Translations under genes and position numbers: made by a program | Assembly (NCBI GenBank): GCA_013140985.1 | Contig: JABFRU010000029.1 | Span: forward strand, 23,540 to 87,539 | Reading direction: 5' to 3' | DNA from: Chitinophagaceae bacterium | Lineage (GTDB): Bacteria; Bacteroidota; Bacteroidia; Chitinophagales; Chitinophagaceae | Length of the DNA stretch: 64,000 nt | The notes under the pieces: model-generated | Told to the model about the DNA's origin: nothing | The model's database searches: none | The model's input: the letters and a program-made list of their open reading frames with translations, nothing else | Part shown: one piece after another, positions 17,141 through 26,203 of the stretch | Numbering within the stretch: position 1 is the stretch's first letter | Layout of the letters: each line of letters opens with the position of its first letter

Positions 17141-18468
17141 CAGGCTGTTTTCTTATGAAGGAATAAATAATATAATGCAAGAAAGAATGCAAGTAGTCCC
17201 ACTCCGATAAACGCTGCGTTCAGGTCTTTAATAACTACACCTACTGCGATCATAAAATAACTGAAAACAAAAAAGCCGACCAGCACAGGAGTAAATTTAT
17301 TCCAGGAGCCGGTTATCATCACTTCGTTTTGCTTTCTCTTTCTTAATATGAATAATGTAGCAGCAGAAGTGCTCATGCCAATGCTGTCGAGGAACATAGT
17401 GAAGTTTAAAATATTATCAACTCCTTTTCCAAAAAAAGTAATGACAATAGTTATAAGTGAAAAACTCGCCAATCCTGCTACCAATGCTTCTGTTTTTGGA
17501 TGACGATAAGAAAATATTTTGGGGAAAACTTTGTCCTGGCTCATGGCAAACATCACTCTCGGATTACTCATCAATAAAATGTTCACATAAGCAAGTACTG
17601 ACAAGAACATTAGTCCGTCAAAGACCTTGCCTCCTGCTTTACCAAACCATGCTTCACAAAGCAAGGCACCGATAGCAGATGCATTTTTCATTTTATCATA
17701 ACCAATAACCTGTGTATAGGCAAAATTGATAAGCAGGTACAACGTAATAACAATGATGATACCGATGATGATACCCTTGGGAATACTGCGGGTACTTTTT
17801 ACTTCTCCGCCAAAATTGATGGTTTGCTGGTAACCTCCATAGGCAAAACAAACAGGTATCAACGAAATAAGAAATAAGGTAATGGCGCTATTGTTATCCA
17901 ATGTATAAAGCGGCGAACCTTTCTCGTATCCATGTGGTTCAATGACCACTCCTTTAAAAACACTGGCAATAAGAAGGACAACCAATGCCACTTTAATTAT
18001 TATTAAAACATTTTGCGTACGGCTGCTGGTCTTCAAGCCAAACATATTCACTCCAAAAAAAACAGCAACGGCCACAATGGCAACAGTTGTATTGAAAAAA
18101 TTGCCGCTTGGCTTCCCATATAAAAGATCGCTTACATAATCTGCTCCGATCAATGCTACTACAGCCAGCGATGCGGCATTACTGATCAAAATGATCGCAT
18201 TGACAGAAAAACCAACTGACGGGTGATAACATTCCGCAAATACCTTATAATAACCACCCATGGCCGGTAACCGCTGACCGATCTCTGCATAGGTCAACGC
18301 ACCGCATAAGGCGATCAATCCACCGGCCACCCATAGTAAAAAAAAGATCGTCTCATTACCTGAAGTAGCTGCCACCGAAGCAGGATTTCTGAAAATTCCC
18401 ATCCCGATCACAAGACTTACTACGATCAGGCTTATATCTGTAAGATTCAGTTTATTCTTGCTACTCAT
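17140..18468 (-). CDS. APC-family amino acid permease
   Basis: About 442 residues from the ATG at 18468 (MSSKNKLNLTDISLIVVSLVIGMGIFRNPA). The 44-residue upstream extension is Cys/Lys-rich and overlaps the promoter of the divergent TonB receptor, so it was rejected. It has about 12 membrane helices. The first carries the APC signature GMGIFRNPA, and GALTYAEIGQRLPAMGGYY is the conserved TM3 loop of amino acid/polyamine/organocation transporters. The substrate is not identifiable, but coupling to a sulfur-amino-acid-type PLP enzyme suggests an amino acid. Confidence 0.88.
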   Translation of the reverse strand: MSSKNKLNLTDISLIVVSLVIGMGIFRNPASVAATSGNETIFFLLWVAGGLIALCGALTYAEIGQRLPAMGGYYKVFAECYHPSVGFSVNAIILISNAASLAVVALIGADYVSDLLYGKPSGNFFNTTVAIVAVAVFFGVNMFGLKTSSRTQNVLIIIKVALVVLLIASVFKGVVIEPHGYEKGSPLYTLDNNSAITLFLISLIPVCFAYGGYQQTINFGGEVKSTRSIPKGIIIGIIIVITLYLLINFAYTQVIGYDKMKNASAIGALLCEAWFGKAGGKVFDGLMFLSVLAYVNILLMSNPRVMFAMSQDKVFPKIFSYRHPKTEALVAGLASFSLITIVITFFGKGVDNILNFTMFLDSIGMSTSAATLFILRKRKQNEVMITGSWNKFTPVLVGFFVFSYFMIAVGVVIKDLNAAFIGVGLLAFFLALYYLFLHKKTA

Positions 18469-18471
18469 GGC

Positions 18472-18500
18472 TTGAAGATAAAGAAAACAGTCTAACTTTA
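18472..18500 (+). promoter_or_regulatory. Predicted promoter for the TonB-dependent receptor gene
   Basis: TTG (18472-18474), an 18-base spacer and TAACTTTA (18493-18500) approximate the Bacteroidota -33 TTTG / -7 TAnnTTTG pattern. They end 22 bases before the ATG at 18523. The match lacks the final G, so it is tentative. Confidence 0.35.
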
Positions 18501-18522
18501 TATTGCCAGTTCCTATCATTCT

Positions 18523-20631
18523 ATGAAAGTCATACTTGCATTTTTTTCTTTCCTGTTTATTACAGCTTCTTGCAGGGCACAGATAGATTCGCTCCTGCAA
18601 AAAGAAGGCATTGATTCATTGAAAATTTTGGATGAAGTAACGGTAAGATCATTTGAACAGAACCGCCGTTTGAATGAGACCAGTATTTCTTCCGTAAAAG
18701 TGATCCAACTCAATAATGGTGACCGGTACAATAAAATTTCATTGGTCAATGGCTTTAATACTGTTAGCGGTGTTCGGATGGAAGAAAGATCTCCGGGGAG
18801 CTATCGCATCAATATAAGAGGCAGTTCTCTTCGTTCGCCATTTGGTGTTCGTAATGTAAAAGTGTACTGGAATGATATTCCCCTCACCGATCCGGGCGGC
18901 AATACTTATTTCAACCAAATTGCTTACAATAATTTTTCTTACATAGAAATTTTCAAAGGCCCCGCAGGAAGCATGTATGGCGCCGGTACCGGGGGTTTGG
19001 TCTTGCTGAATTATTACCAATCATTCAAACCCGGAACAGATGCCGAATACATCACAGGCAGTTTTGGTTTACAAAATATTTTTGCTTCGGCCCGTTTTGG
19101 GAAGAAGGAGAATAAAACCCAGCTCACTTATGCCCACAATCAAAGCAACGGCTATCGCATGCAAACAAAAATGAGAAGGGATAATTTTTCCTGGCATTCT
19201 TCCATTAAACTTTCCGGCAAACAACAACTGACCGCTTCGCTTTTATTCACAGATATGTATTATCAAACGCCGGGTGCATTAACGTTAGCAGAATTCATTG
19301 CCAACCCAAAACAAGCAAGACCTGCCGGCGGTGGGTTTCCTTCGGCAGAAAATGCACAGGCCGCCATCTTTCAAAAAAATATTACCGCAGGGTTTACCAA
19401 TGTTTATCAAATTAATTCTTCATTTAAAAATGCTACTACTTTATATGGGGCCTTTTCACAAATAAAGAATCCGGCTATACGGAATTATGAAAGAAGAAAT
19501 GAACCATCCTTTGGTGGCAGGACCGTTTTCACTTATTATAAAAAAGTTAATGCATCAGGGTCGGGGCATAACATCTTTCAATATGTAGGCGGCAGTGAAT
19601 TCCAGCAGGGGTATTTTAATACCCAGGTTGCAAAGAATAAGAATGGCAATCCTGATACATTGCAAACAAATGATGATATTAATCACACGACATATAATTT
19701 CTTTTTGCAAGCAGATATCAACTTACAGGATAAATGGTTCTTCAATGCAGGTATCAGTCTCAATAGATCCAAAGTTAGTTTTAGCCGCTTAAGCAGTTAT
19801 CCTGTTATGAAACAAAACCGTAACTACCAGGGTGAGCTGGCGCCACGACTTTCTGTAAAAACTGTCCTTACTCCTGACTTATCGGTGAAAGCAACTGTCT
19901 CAAGAGGTTTCTCTCCTCCTACCATTGCAGAATTACTTCCTTCAACCGGTGTGATCAGCACCGGTCTCGAAGCAGAATATGGCTGGAACTATGAAATGAT
20001 GCTCAGCTATGATCTCTTTAGGAGAAAATTGCGATTAGAAGCCACCGGGTTTTATTTCAAACTAAACAATGCATTGGTGCAACGAAGGGATCTTTCCGGC
20101 GCTGATTTTTTTGTGAATGCAGGCGATATAAGACAAAAAGGGATCGAGTTGAATGCGGACTATTCAAAAAGCTACTCTTTACAAAGTTTTGTTGACCAGT
20201 TCAGGATCGCAGTTGCTTACACCTTCAATCATTTCCGTTACGGAAGTTTTGTAAAAGGCACAGATGATTTTTCAGGAAAAACAGTTCCCTCTGTTCCTGC
20301 GAATAGTTTTTCGCTGCTGGGCGACCTGTTGCTGAACGGTGGTCTTTATATCAACACAACTTATTATGCCGCTTCAAAGATATTTTTGAATGATGCAAAC
20401 ACTGTCGGGGCTAATGCCTGTCATCTCCTGGGATTAAGAGCAGGCTGGGGCAAAACGCTGCATAAAAGATACAAATTGAATTTTTATGCCGGTGCCGACA
20501 ACCTGCTGAACGGGCATTATAGTTTAGGTAATGACATCAATGCCGCTGCCGGCCGTTTTTATAATGCAGCACCGGAAAGAAATTATTATGCGGGAATATC
20601 ATTTCAATGGATCAAGGCTGCGAAAAAGTAA
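18523..20631 (+). CDS. TonB-dependent outer membrane receptor
   Basis: A 702-residue protein with a signal peptide (MKVILAFFSFLFITASCRAQ), a TonB-box-like stretch (LDEVTVRSF) and a plug domain (RINIRGSSLRSPFGVRNVKVYWNDIPLTDPGG and IEIFKGPAGSMYGAGTGG). A 22-strand barrel type C-terminal part ends in GISFQWIKAAKK. Proteins of this kind import siderophores, cobalamin or other large ligands with energy from TonB-ExbBD. No ligand gene is adjacent. It lies divergent to the permease and 5 bases from the convergent DUF6089 gene. Confidence 0.93.
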   Translation: MKVILAFFSFLFITASCRAQIDSLLQKEGIDSLKILDEVTVRSFEQNRRLNETSISSVKVIQLNNGDRYNKISLVNGFNTVSGVRMEERSPGSYRINIRGSSLRSPFGVRNVKVYWNDIPLTDPGGNTYFNQIAYNNFSYIEIFKGPAGSMYGAGTGGLVLLNYYQSFKPGTDAEYITGSFGLQNIFASARFGKKENKTQLTYAHNQSNGYRMQTKMRRDNFSWHSSIKLSGKQQLTASLLFTDMYYQTPGALTLAEFIANPKQARPAGGGFPSAENAQAAIFQKNITAGFTNVYQINSSFKNATTLYGAFSQIKNPAIRNYERRNEPSFGGRTVFTYYKKVNASGSGHNIFQYVGGSEFQQGYFNTQVAKNKNGNPDTLQTNDDINHTTYNFFLQADINLQDKWFFNAGISLNRSKVSFSRLSSYPVMKQNRNYQGELAPRLSVKTVLTPDLSVKATVSRGFSPPTIAELLPSTGVISTGLEAEYGWNYEMMLSYDLFRRKLRLEATGFYFKLNNALVQRRDLSGADFFVNAGDIRQKGIELNADYSKSYSLQSFVDQFRIAVAYTFNHFRYGSFVKGTDDFSGKTVPSVPANSFSLLGDLLLNGGLYINTTYYAASKIFLNDANTVGANACHLLGLRAGWGKTLHKRYKLNFYAGADNLLNGHYSLGNDINAAAGRFYNAAPERNYYAGISFQWIKAAKK

Positions 20632-20636
20632 CTGTT

Positions 20637-21386
20637 TTAATATTTCATGACAGGGCATCCGAGTTTATTCTTTTTTCCGGGGCGATAGATAATACCGATC
20701 GCATAATTAAGATAATGATCTTTCAACTCCGGGTTAGCTGCCTGGCTGAATCCATCAATATAATCGGTATAACCAAGCCGGTAAGATGCTTCTGCATTCA
20801 ATCCCCATTGCGGACTAAAGAAATAACGAAGACCACCACCAACAGGAATAACAGGTATTATCCTGGGTAAGGAATGTGCGGAGTCAATAGCCAGCCCATC
20901 GGCTAATATATGATTCTGGGCATTGAAATAATCCCTGTTCAAACGACTCCAGTCTCTTTTAATATTTAAATAGGCCAGGCCTCCTCCTGCAAATACATAG
21001 GGAGAAAGACCTTTGTCTGCATAATTTTGCGCCGTAATATTAAATACAAGTAAACATGACAACTCAACCACCGGGGATGTAAAATTAAAATTTCGCAAAC
21101 GCCTGTATTCCGGCTGAGCATATACTGCATCGTCTCCTCTTAATGTACTTATCAATAAATTACCCCGTATAGAAAAGGTTTGATTCAAAATACGGCTCAC
21201 ATGGAGACCCACCGCAAACTTCTGTGTTTTAAATGCCCCGAATTTTTCTGGTGTAAGATCTCCCTGGTAAACAGTAAAACCAAGATTGAGACCAAACTCA
21301 TACTTATGATCCTGCGAATATGTTTTACTAATTGAACATATAGCTATGACAGCTATTAAAGCTTTCAGGGATGGGATGCGTTTCAT
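20637..21386 (-). CDS. DUF6089-like outer membrane beta-barrel protein
   Basis: About 249 residues from the ATG at 21386 (MKRIPSLKALIAVIAICSISKTYSQ, a signal peptide); the longer open frame upstream is rejected. The mature part alternates hydrophobic/polar in OmpA-like beta strands (KYEFGLNLGFTVYQGDLTP, GLHVSRILNQTFSIRGNLL, IPVGGGLRYFFSPQWGLNAEASYRLGYTDYIDG). This fits the small Bacteroidota barrel proteins filed under DUF6089. Function is unknown. It converges with the TonB receptor, and the cobalamin riboswitch lies upstream on the other strand. Confidence 0.72.
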   Translation of the reverse strand: MKRIPSLKALIAVIAICSISKTYSQDHKYEFGLNLGFTVYQGDLTPEKFGAFKTQKFAVGLHVSRILNQTFSIRGNLLISTLRGDDAVYAQPEYRRLRNFNFTSPVVELSCLLVFNITAQNYADKGLSPYVFAGGGLAYLNIKRDWSRLNRDYFNAQNHILADGLAIDSAHSLPRIIPVIPVGGGLRYFFSPQWGLNAEASYRLGYTDYIDGFSQAANPELKDHYLNYAIGIIYRPGKKNKLGCPVMKY

Positions 21387-21608
21387 CAGTTGTCTTTTTA
21401 GTTTAAAAACTCCCGGTAGAAGTGATGCGGCGAATAACAATAGCAACTTATCTGCCAAACGCAGAAAAACATAACTCATTTTACAGGATACGTTAAAAAA
21501 AAGCAGAATAAAAATATTGGTAAGAAATAAAAAGAATTGATTAAACCATTGTATCGTTGTATTGTCACAAGCAACGTTTCTACCGAACCCTTATTAAAAA
21601 CTCCTCTC

Positions 21609-21636
21609 TTTAGAAAAAATACTCTGCCTATATTTG
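21609..21636 (+). promoter_or_regulatory. Predicted promoter of the cobalamin riboswitch/btuB transcript
   Basis: The -7 element TATATTTG (21629-21636) matches TAnnTTTG exactly. TTTAG (21609-21613) lies 15-16 bases upstream as a weak -33 element. The predicted transcription start (about 21641-21643) coincides with the first base of riboswitch helix P1, which supports both calls. Confidence 0.55.
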
Positions 21637-21640
21637 CCAC

Positions 21641-21846
21641 CGGTTTGGTTTGCTGACGATCAATGTCAGCATTAAAAGGGAAACCGGTTAAAATCCGGTG
21701 CTATCCCCGTAGCTGTAAGGCCTCACCAAACTCCTCCGAAGGAGGAGCATTGAGAGTACAATTGTTGAAGAGTTACCACTGTATCGGCTCATCCGAAATG
21801 GGAAGGTTTCAACAAAGGCTAAGCCAGAAGACCTGCCAGGCCAGTT
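21641..21846 (+). ncRNA. Cobalamin (B12) riboswitch
   Basis: The sequence shows the core of the cobalamin aptamer in order: P2 stem GCTGAC/GTCAGC, AAAAGGGAAACCGG, CCGGTGCTATCCCCGTAGC, CTGTAA, TTACCACTG, ATGGGAAGG and the B12 box AAGCCAGAAGACCTGCC (21821-21837). Helix P1 can form between GGTTTGG (21642-21648) and CCAGGCC (21836-21842). It lies about 100 bases upstream of a BtuB-like receptor, which it should repress when adenosylcobalamin is plentiful. The variable domain between CTGTAA and TTACCACTG contains a perfect GC-rich palindrome (21731-21747). A downstream hairpin (ACATTT 21849-21854 with AAATGT 21879-21884) may be part of the expression platform. Confidence 0.95.
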
Positions 21847-21949
21847 AAACATTTATTTTGCTTTCGGGTGAAAAGCTGAAATGTAAAAGTCGGACGACAT
21901 TTATATTTCTATCTATTTCCTGGAAGCAGTCACACAAAAACTCATTGTT

Positions 21950-23896
21950 ATGAGAAAAGTTTTTTTTGTGCTGGCTGCTGTTATTATCAGCAACCAGCTA
22001 TCAGCGCAGGATTCAACAGCTAAAGTATTGGACGAAGCAGTCGTTACTGCCAACAAGTTTGAACAAAAGCAAAGCCAGACAGGCAAAGTACTCACTGTTA
22101 TCAATCGCCGGCAATTAGAGAAAAGCCCGGCAAAAAATTTAGGTGAATTATTAAATACTGCTGTCGGTACAACTATCATTGGCAACAGCAATGTGTTGGG
22201 TACTAATCAAACGGTCAGCATCAGGGGCTCATCGGCAGGTAATGTTTTATTATTAATAGATGGGATTCCCGTTAACGATCCATCCGTTATCACTAATTAC
22301 TTTGATCTTAATTTTTTCAGTCTTGACCAGGTAGAAAGGATCGAGATAGTAAAAGGCGGCCAATCCACTTTGTATGGCTCCGATGCTGTGGCAGGAATTG
22401 TCAATATCATTTTGAAAAAAGGAGGAATTAACAAGACTTCTGTTTTTGGGAATTTTACAGCCGGAAGTTATAACACATTGAAGCAGGCTGTTGGCATTGG
22501 CAAACAACAGAACCAATCTGAGTATTCTTTGAATTATACACATACCAGCTCCGATGGTTTTTCCGCCGCTTATGATAAAAATAAAACTGGCATATTTGAC
22601 AAAGATGGTTTTGATGAACATGCCGTAAATGGAAGATTTGGTTGTAAGATCGGCAAGAAGATCAGGACGGTTTTTTCCGGTGCCTATAATTATTATAGGG
22701 GCGATCTCGATGCATCGGCATTCACAGATGAAAAAGATCATACTGTAAAGAGCAATAATAAGCAGGCTGGCGCCGGGCTTATTTATCAATTTAATAAAGG
22801 GGCTATTCGTCTTAATTATAATTTCAACAGGACAGAAAGAAATTATCTCGATGATTCTATTCACAAAAGCAGTCCTTATGTTGATTATTCAAAAAGTAAT
22901 TATACTGGCCGCACCCATTTTGCAGAATTGTACGGCAACCTGAAGCTGGATAATCTGGAATTAGTAGCCGGTATTGACTATCGTTTGAATAATACCGACC
23001 AGGATTATTTTTCTACCGGCCCCTTTGGCCCTTATGCTCCGGCCCCATTACATGCCGAAATGAACCAATTGAGCCCTTATGCTTCAGTGATCCTTAAAAC
23101 TGAAAGCGGCTTCAATGCAGAATTCGGCGGAAGATGGAATAAACATTCTGATTACGGAAGCAATATCAGTTTTACCTTAAACCCATTTTATTTTGTATAT
23201 AACAAGTACAAAATCTTTGGAAATCTTTATTCGGCATTTAAAACGCCCACGCTATATCAATTATTTGATCCGTTAGTCGGTAATGCCAAACTGGCCCCCG
23301 AAAAAGGGATCATTGCCGAAGCAGGTGCAGAAATTTTTTCTGTAAAGAATTTTTGGTTCAGGGTCACCGGCTTTTATCGCAATACAAAAGATGCGATCAT
23401 TTACACATTCGATCCATCCACTTATGCAAGCCTGTATTTGAATGCCGGTAAACAAACCAATTATGGTGCTGAGTTGGAAGCAAAATATTCTTCAGGCAAA
23501 GTAACCATGGCCGGCAACTATACTTATACCAATGGCAAAACGACTACCGCATTTGACGGTACGGGTACACCGATCAGCAAAGACACTGCTTATTATAATC
23601 TTTACCGCATACCAAAAAGCGCCATCAACCTGAATGTTGGCGTACAGGCAACAAAAGCATTTTATTATAGTGTTGCGATACGTTCAGTAAGTAAAAGAGA
23701 AGAATTCATTTATGGGGCTGCTCCTGAAATATTAAGGGCCTATTTCACTATTGATCTTTACGGAGAATACAAATTTGACAAAAATGCAAAATTGTTTCTT
23801 GACCTGAAAAACCTTTTCAACCAGCAGTATTTTGATATACTTGGCTACAATTCGAGGAAATTCAATTTTACCGGCGGTGTAAGTTTTCAATTGTGA
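21950..23896 (+). CDS. btuB: BtuB-like TonB-dependent cobalamin receptor
   Basis: A 648-residue protein with a signal peptide (MRKVFFVLAAVIISNQLSAQ), a TonB box region (LDEAVVTANKFEQ), plug motifs (QTVSIRGSSAGNVLLLIDGIPVND, and VERIEIVKGGQSTLYGSDAVAG) and a C-terminal barrel ending in FNFTGGVSFQL with a terminal aromatic strand. Length is close to E. coli BtuB (about 600 residues). The cobalamin riboswitch directly upstream gives the ligand assignment: outer membrane uptake of cobalamin or a corrinoid. A small CWC protein gene follows immediately. No btuCDF or cobalamin salvage genes are in view. Confidence 0.92.
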   Translation: MRKVFFVLAAVIISNQLSAQDSTAKVLDEAVVTANKFEQKQSQTGKVLTVINRRQLEKSPAKNLGELLNTAVGTTIIGNSNVLGTNQTVSIRGSSAGNVLLLIDGIPVNDPSVITNYFDLNFFSLDQVERIEIVKGGQSTLYGSDAVAGIVNIILKKGGINKTSVFGNFTAGSYNTLKQAVGIGKQQNQSEYSLNYTHTSSDGFSAAYDKNKTGIFDKDGFDEHAVNGRFGCKIGKKIRTVFSGAYNYYRGDLDASAFTDEKDHTVKSNNKQAGAGLIYQFNKGAIRLNYNFNRTERNYLDDSIHKSSPYVDYSKSNYTGRTHFAELYGNLKLDNLELVAGIDYRLNNTDQDYFSTGPFGPYAPAPLHAEMNQLSPYASVILKTESGFNAEFGGRWNKHSDYGSNISFTLNPFYFVYNKYKIFGNLYSAFKTPTLYQLFDPLVGNAKLAPEKGIIAEAGAEIFSVKNFWFRVTGFYRNTKDAIIYTFDPSTYASLYLNAGKQTNYGAELEAKYSSGKVTMAGNYTYTNGKTTTAFDGTGTPISKDTAYYNLYRIPKSAINLNVGVQATKAFYYSVAIRSVSKREEFIYGAAPEILRAYFTIDLYGEYKFDKNAKLFLDLKNLFNQQYFDILGYNSRKFNFTGGVSFQL

Positions 23897-23901
23897 CAGG
23901 T

Positions 23902-24117
23902 ATGTGCAAACATGAAATAAAGAAATGCCCCCGCTGCGAAAAGGTTTTTGAATGCAAGCCGGGGAATATCGCACAGTGCCAGTGTTATAATGTCAGCCTG
24001 ACTGTCGAACAAAGAGTTTATATTGAACAACGATATAATGACTGCCTGTGCAGTAATTGCCTGCTTTATTTATCCGGTGAATTGAATCTCTTTAAGGAGA
24101 AATATGTTTTCAGGTAA
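23902..24117 (+). CDS. Cysteine-rich CWC family small protein
   Basis: 71 residues from the ATG at 23902 (MCKHEIKKCPRCEKVFEC). A GTG at 23893 overlaps the btuB stop as GTGA and is an alternative. Nine cysteines are arranged as CxxC pairs (CPRC and CSNC) plus CQC and CLC, the pattern of the Cys_rich_CWC family, which probably binds a metal. Function is unknown. It is immediately downstream of btuB and therefore probably on the same B12-riboswitch-controlled transcript. Confidence 0.72.
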   Translation: MCKHEIKKCPRCEKVFECKPGNIAQCQCYNVSLTVEQRVYIEQRYNDCLCSNCLLYLSGELNLFKEKYVFR

Positions 24118-24140
24118 GTACATTTGCAGAAACCAATGCC

Positions 24141-24737
24141 ATGTATTTTAATTTTGAACAGTTTCTTACGCTGACCTTTACGTTATTTGCCGTCATTGAT
24201 GTGGTCGGGTCTGTTCCTATGCTAATATCTATAAAGCAAAAGACGGGCAGGATCAGTGCATGGAAAGTGACGCTTATTTCCGGGCTGCTGATGATATTGT
24301 TCTTTTTTATTGGCGAACCTTTTTTAAATTTATTGGGAGTTGATATCAAGTCATTTGCCGTGGCCGGATCCATAGTTATTTTTATTCTTGGTCTTGAAAT
24401 GGTATTGGGAATTGAGTTTTTCAAATCGGAAAAAGGCGCCCCGGCGGGTACCTTGGTACCAATCGCTTTTCCCCTGATTGCAGGCAGCGGTACGCTGACA
24501 ACCATCATGTCACTGAAAGCCACATTTGAAAAGACCGATCAAAATGCGGAATACATGATCCTTGGCGCCATACTTGTAAACCTTATTATTATTTACTTAG
24601 TTTTACTCTCCTTAAACATGATTGAAAGAGTGTTAGGCAAAGCAGGTTTGCTTGCTGTAAGAAAGTTTTTTGGCGTAGTTTTGCTCGCCATTGCAGTAAA
24701 GGTATTTGCTACTAATGCAAGTGGATTGATTAAATAA
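24141..24737 (+). CDS. marC: MarC-family integral membrane protein
   Basis: A 198-residue protein with six predicted membrane helices and the MarC pattern: TLFAVIDVVGSVPMLISI at the N-terminus, GGLEMVLGI-like helix three, PIAFPLIAGSGTLTTIMSL in the middle and GKAGLLAVRKFFGVVLLAIAV at the end. Despite the name, MarC proteins are not shown to be multidrug pumps and their transport role is open. The gene follows the CWC gene by 23 bases and could still be on the btuB transcript. A hairpin follows its stop codon. Confidence 0.88.
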   Translation: MYFNFEQFLTLTFTLFAVIDVVGSVPMLISIKQKTGRISAWKVTLISGLLMILFFFIGEPFLNLLGVDIKSFAVAGSIVIFILGLEMVLGIEFFKSEKGAPAGTLVPIAFPLIAGSGTLTTIMSLKATFEKTDQNAEYMILGAILVNLIIIYLVLLSLNMIERVLGKAGLLAVRKFFGVVLLAIAVKVFATNASGLIK

Positions 24738-24757
24738 TACAGGATTTGAATATTTGG

Positions 24758-24794
24758 AGATTTGAAGATTAAGGGATCATTCATCTTCAAATTG
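24758..24794 (+). terminator. Hairpin after marC, possible terminator
   Basis: TTTGAAGAT (24761-24769) pairs with ATCTTCAAA (24783-24791) around a 13-base loop, and A/T-rich sequence follows. There is no clean T run, so termination is uncertain. The flanking bases contain further TTTGAA/TTCAAA copies, the AT-rich inverted-repeat style seen elsewhere in this window. Confidence 0.4.
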
Positions 24795-24822
24795 ATACAT
24801 CATCAAATTTTCAAATTTTTCT

Positions 24823-24894
24823 GGCCTCGTAGTACAATGGATAGTATAAGAGTTTCCGAAGCTCCAGATACAGGTTCGATTCCTGTCGAGGCTA
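24823..24894 (+). tRNA. tRNA-Arg (anticodon CCG)
   Basis: The cloverleaf can be drawn. The acceptor arm is GGCCTCG with CGAGGCT (first pair G-U), the D arm GTAC-loop-GTAT, the anticodon loop TTCCGAA giving CCG, and the T arm ACAGG-TTCGATT-CCTGT. The discriminator is A (24894) and the 3' CCA is not encoded. The first pair of the anticodon stem (A27-C43) is mismatched. It reads CGG arginine codons. Confidence 0.93.
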
Positions 24895-24951
24895 CACTTC
24901 TTGTTTGACCTGGTACTTTCCTTGTAAAACAAAGGCAACACACTATCCGCA

Positions 24952-26154
24952 ATGCCATCTTCTATTAAAAACATTTTCAGAAAAAAATTTGATCCTGAGC
25001 ATTACAAAAATTCATTCCTGGAAAATAACACGGTGTCATTAATTCATGGCGGTAAAGAGTTTTTTACATTGCTTAAACAGATGATTGATGAAGCTTCTCA
25101 TTCTATTCATCTCCAAACATATATTTTCGGCGATGACAAAACAGGACAATCTATTGCCAATGCACTTATCGACGCCGCCAAAAGAGGAGTGGTTGTTTAC
25201 CTCCTGGCTGATGGTTTTGCTTCTCAAAAGCTGTCGAAGGAATTTATTAATGATCTAAAAAAAGCCGGCATTAATTTTCGCTTTTTTGAACCTTTGATGA
25301 AAAGCAGATATTTTTATTTTGGCCGTCGCCTTCATCATAAAGTAGCAGTAGCAGATGGCATAAAAGCGCTGGTAGGAAGTATGAATATTGCTGACCGGTA
25401 CAATGACCTTCCCGGCAATAAAGCATGGTTTGATATGGCATTATATATCGAAGGTGAAGTATGCGCCGTTTTACAATCCGTTTGCTGGAATATGTGGGAA
25501 AGAAAAAGAAATTCCCTGTTGCCACAAGAGCAGGCAACAGTATATCCCATCACTGAAAAAGACCGGGTGCCGGCAAGGGTAAGCCGCAATGATTGGGTAA
25601 AAGGAAAACAGGAGGTCTATAGAACCTATTCAGCCTTTTTCCGGCTCGCAACTGAAAATATTACTATTGTTTGCAGTTATTTTTTACCTGGAAAAATATT
25701 CCGGCGCCAATTAATAAGGGCCGCTGCAAGAGGAGTAGCTGTAAGAGTAGTGCTGGCCAAAACTTCAGATATAAAAGTGGTTAAAGATGCCGAACGGTAT
25801 TTATATCGCTGGTTGGTACGAAATAAAATCAACGTATATGAGTATAAACCTACCATCCTTCATGCAAAAATGGCGGTTGTAGATAGGCATTATGTTACTT
25901 TAGGTTCTTATAACCTTAACCAGTTAAGCAATTATGCAAGCATTGAACTGAATATTGATGTAAAGGATGAAGTGTTTGCAAAAAAAGTGCACCAGGAAAT
26001 TGATGCGATTATTGATAAGGATTGCGAAGCTATTGATCTTTCTATTTATAACACCCGGTTATTTTCCCTTAAACAATTCATACAATGGAGCTCCTACCAA
26101 TTTCTCCGTTTTTTAGTGATGATCTCCACTTTTTATTACCGGCAAAGAGAATGA
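24952..26154 (+). CDS. Phospholipase D / cardiolipin synthase-like protein
   Basis: A 400-residue protein with two PLD catalytic motifs: HHKVAVADGIKALVGSMN (about residues 125-142) and HAKMAVVDRHYVTLGSYN (about residues 303-320), the HxKx4D(x6)GS/GN pattern. IHLQTYIFGDDKTG is the conserved region before the first motif. No N-terminal membrane helices are visible, so it resembles ClsB/ClsC-type cardiolipin synthases or other phosphatidyl transferases more than ClsA. It begins 57 bases after tRNA-Arg and probably has its own promoter. Confidence 0.88.
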   Translation: MPSSIKNIFRKKFDPEHYKNSFLENNTVSLIHGGKEFFTLLKQMIDEASHSIHLQTYIFGDDKTGQSIANALIDAAKRGVVVYLLADGFASQKLSKEFINDLKKAGINFRFFEPLMKSRYFYFGRRLHHKVAVADGIKALVGSMNIADRYNDLPGNKAWFDMALYIEGEVCAVLQSVCWNMWERKRNSLLPQEQATVYPITEKDRVPARVSRNDWVKGKQEVYRTYSAFFRLATENITIVCSYFLPGKIFRRQLIRAAARGVAVRVVLAKTSDIKVVKDAERYLYRWLVRNKINVYEYKPTILHAKMAVVDRHYVTLGSYNLNQLSNYASIELNIDVKDEVFAKKVHQEIDAIIDKDCEAIDLSIYNTRLFSLKQFIQWSSYQFLRFLVMISTFYYRQRE

Positions 26155-26203
26155 TCAATTAAATAAGTAACTTTAAGGTAACAGCACCTGGTAACTATAG
26201 AAT

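Noticed and set aside
18469..18600. N-terminal extension of the APC permease to 18600
   Set aside because: The extra 44 residues are Cys/Lys-rich and unlike APC N-termini, and they overlap the promoter and first codons of the divergent TonB receptor.
21387..21479. Longer start for the DUF6089-like protein at 21479
   Set aside because: A normal signal peptide begins at the internal ATG at 21386; the extension would bury it.
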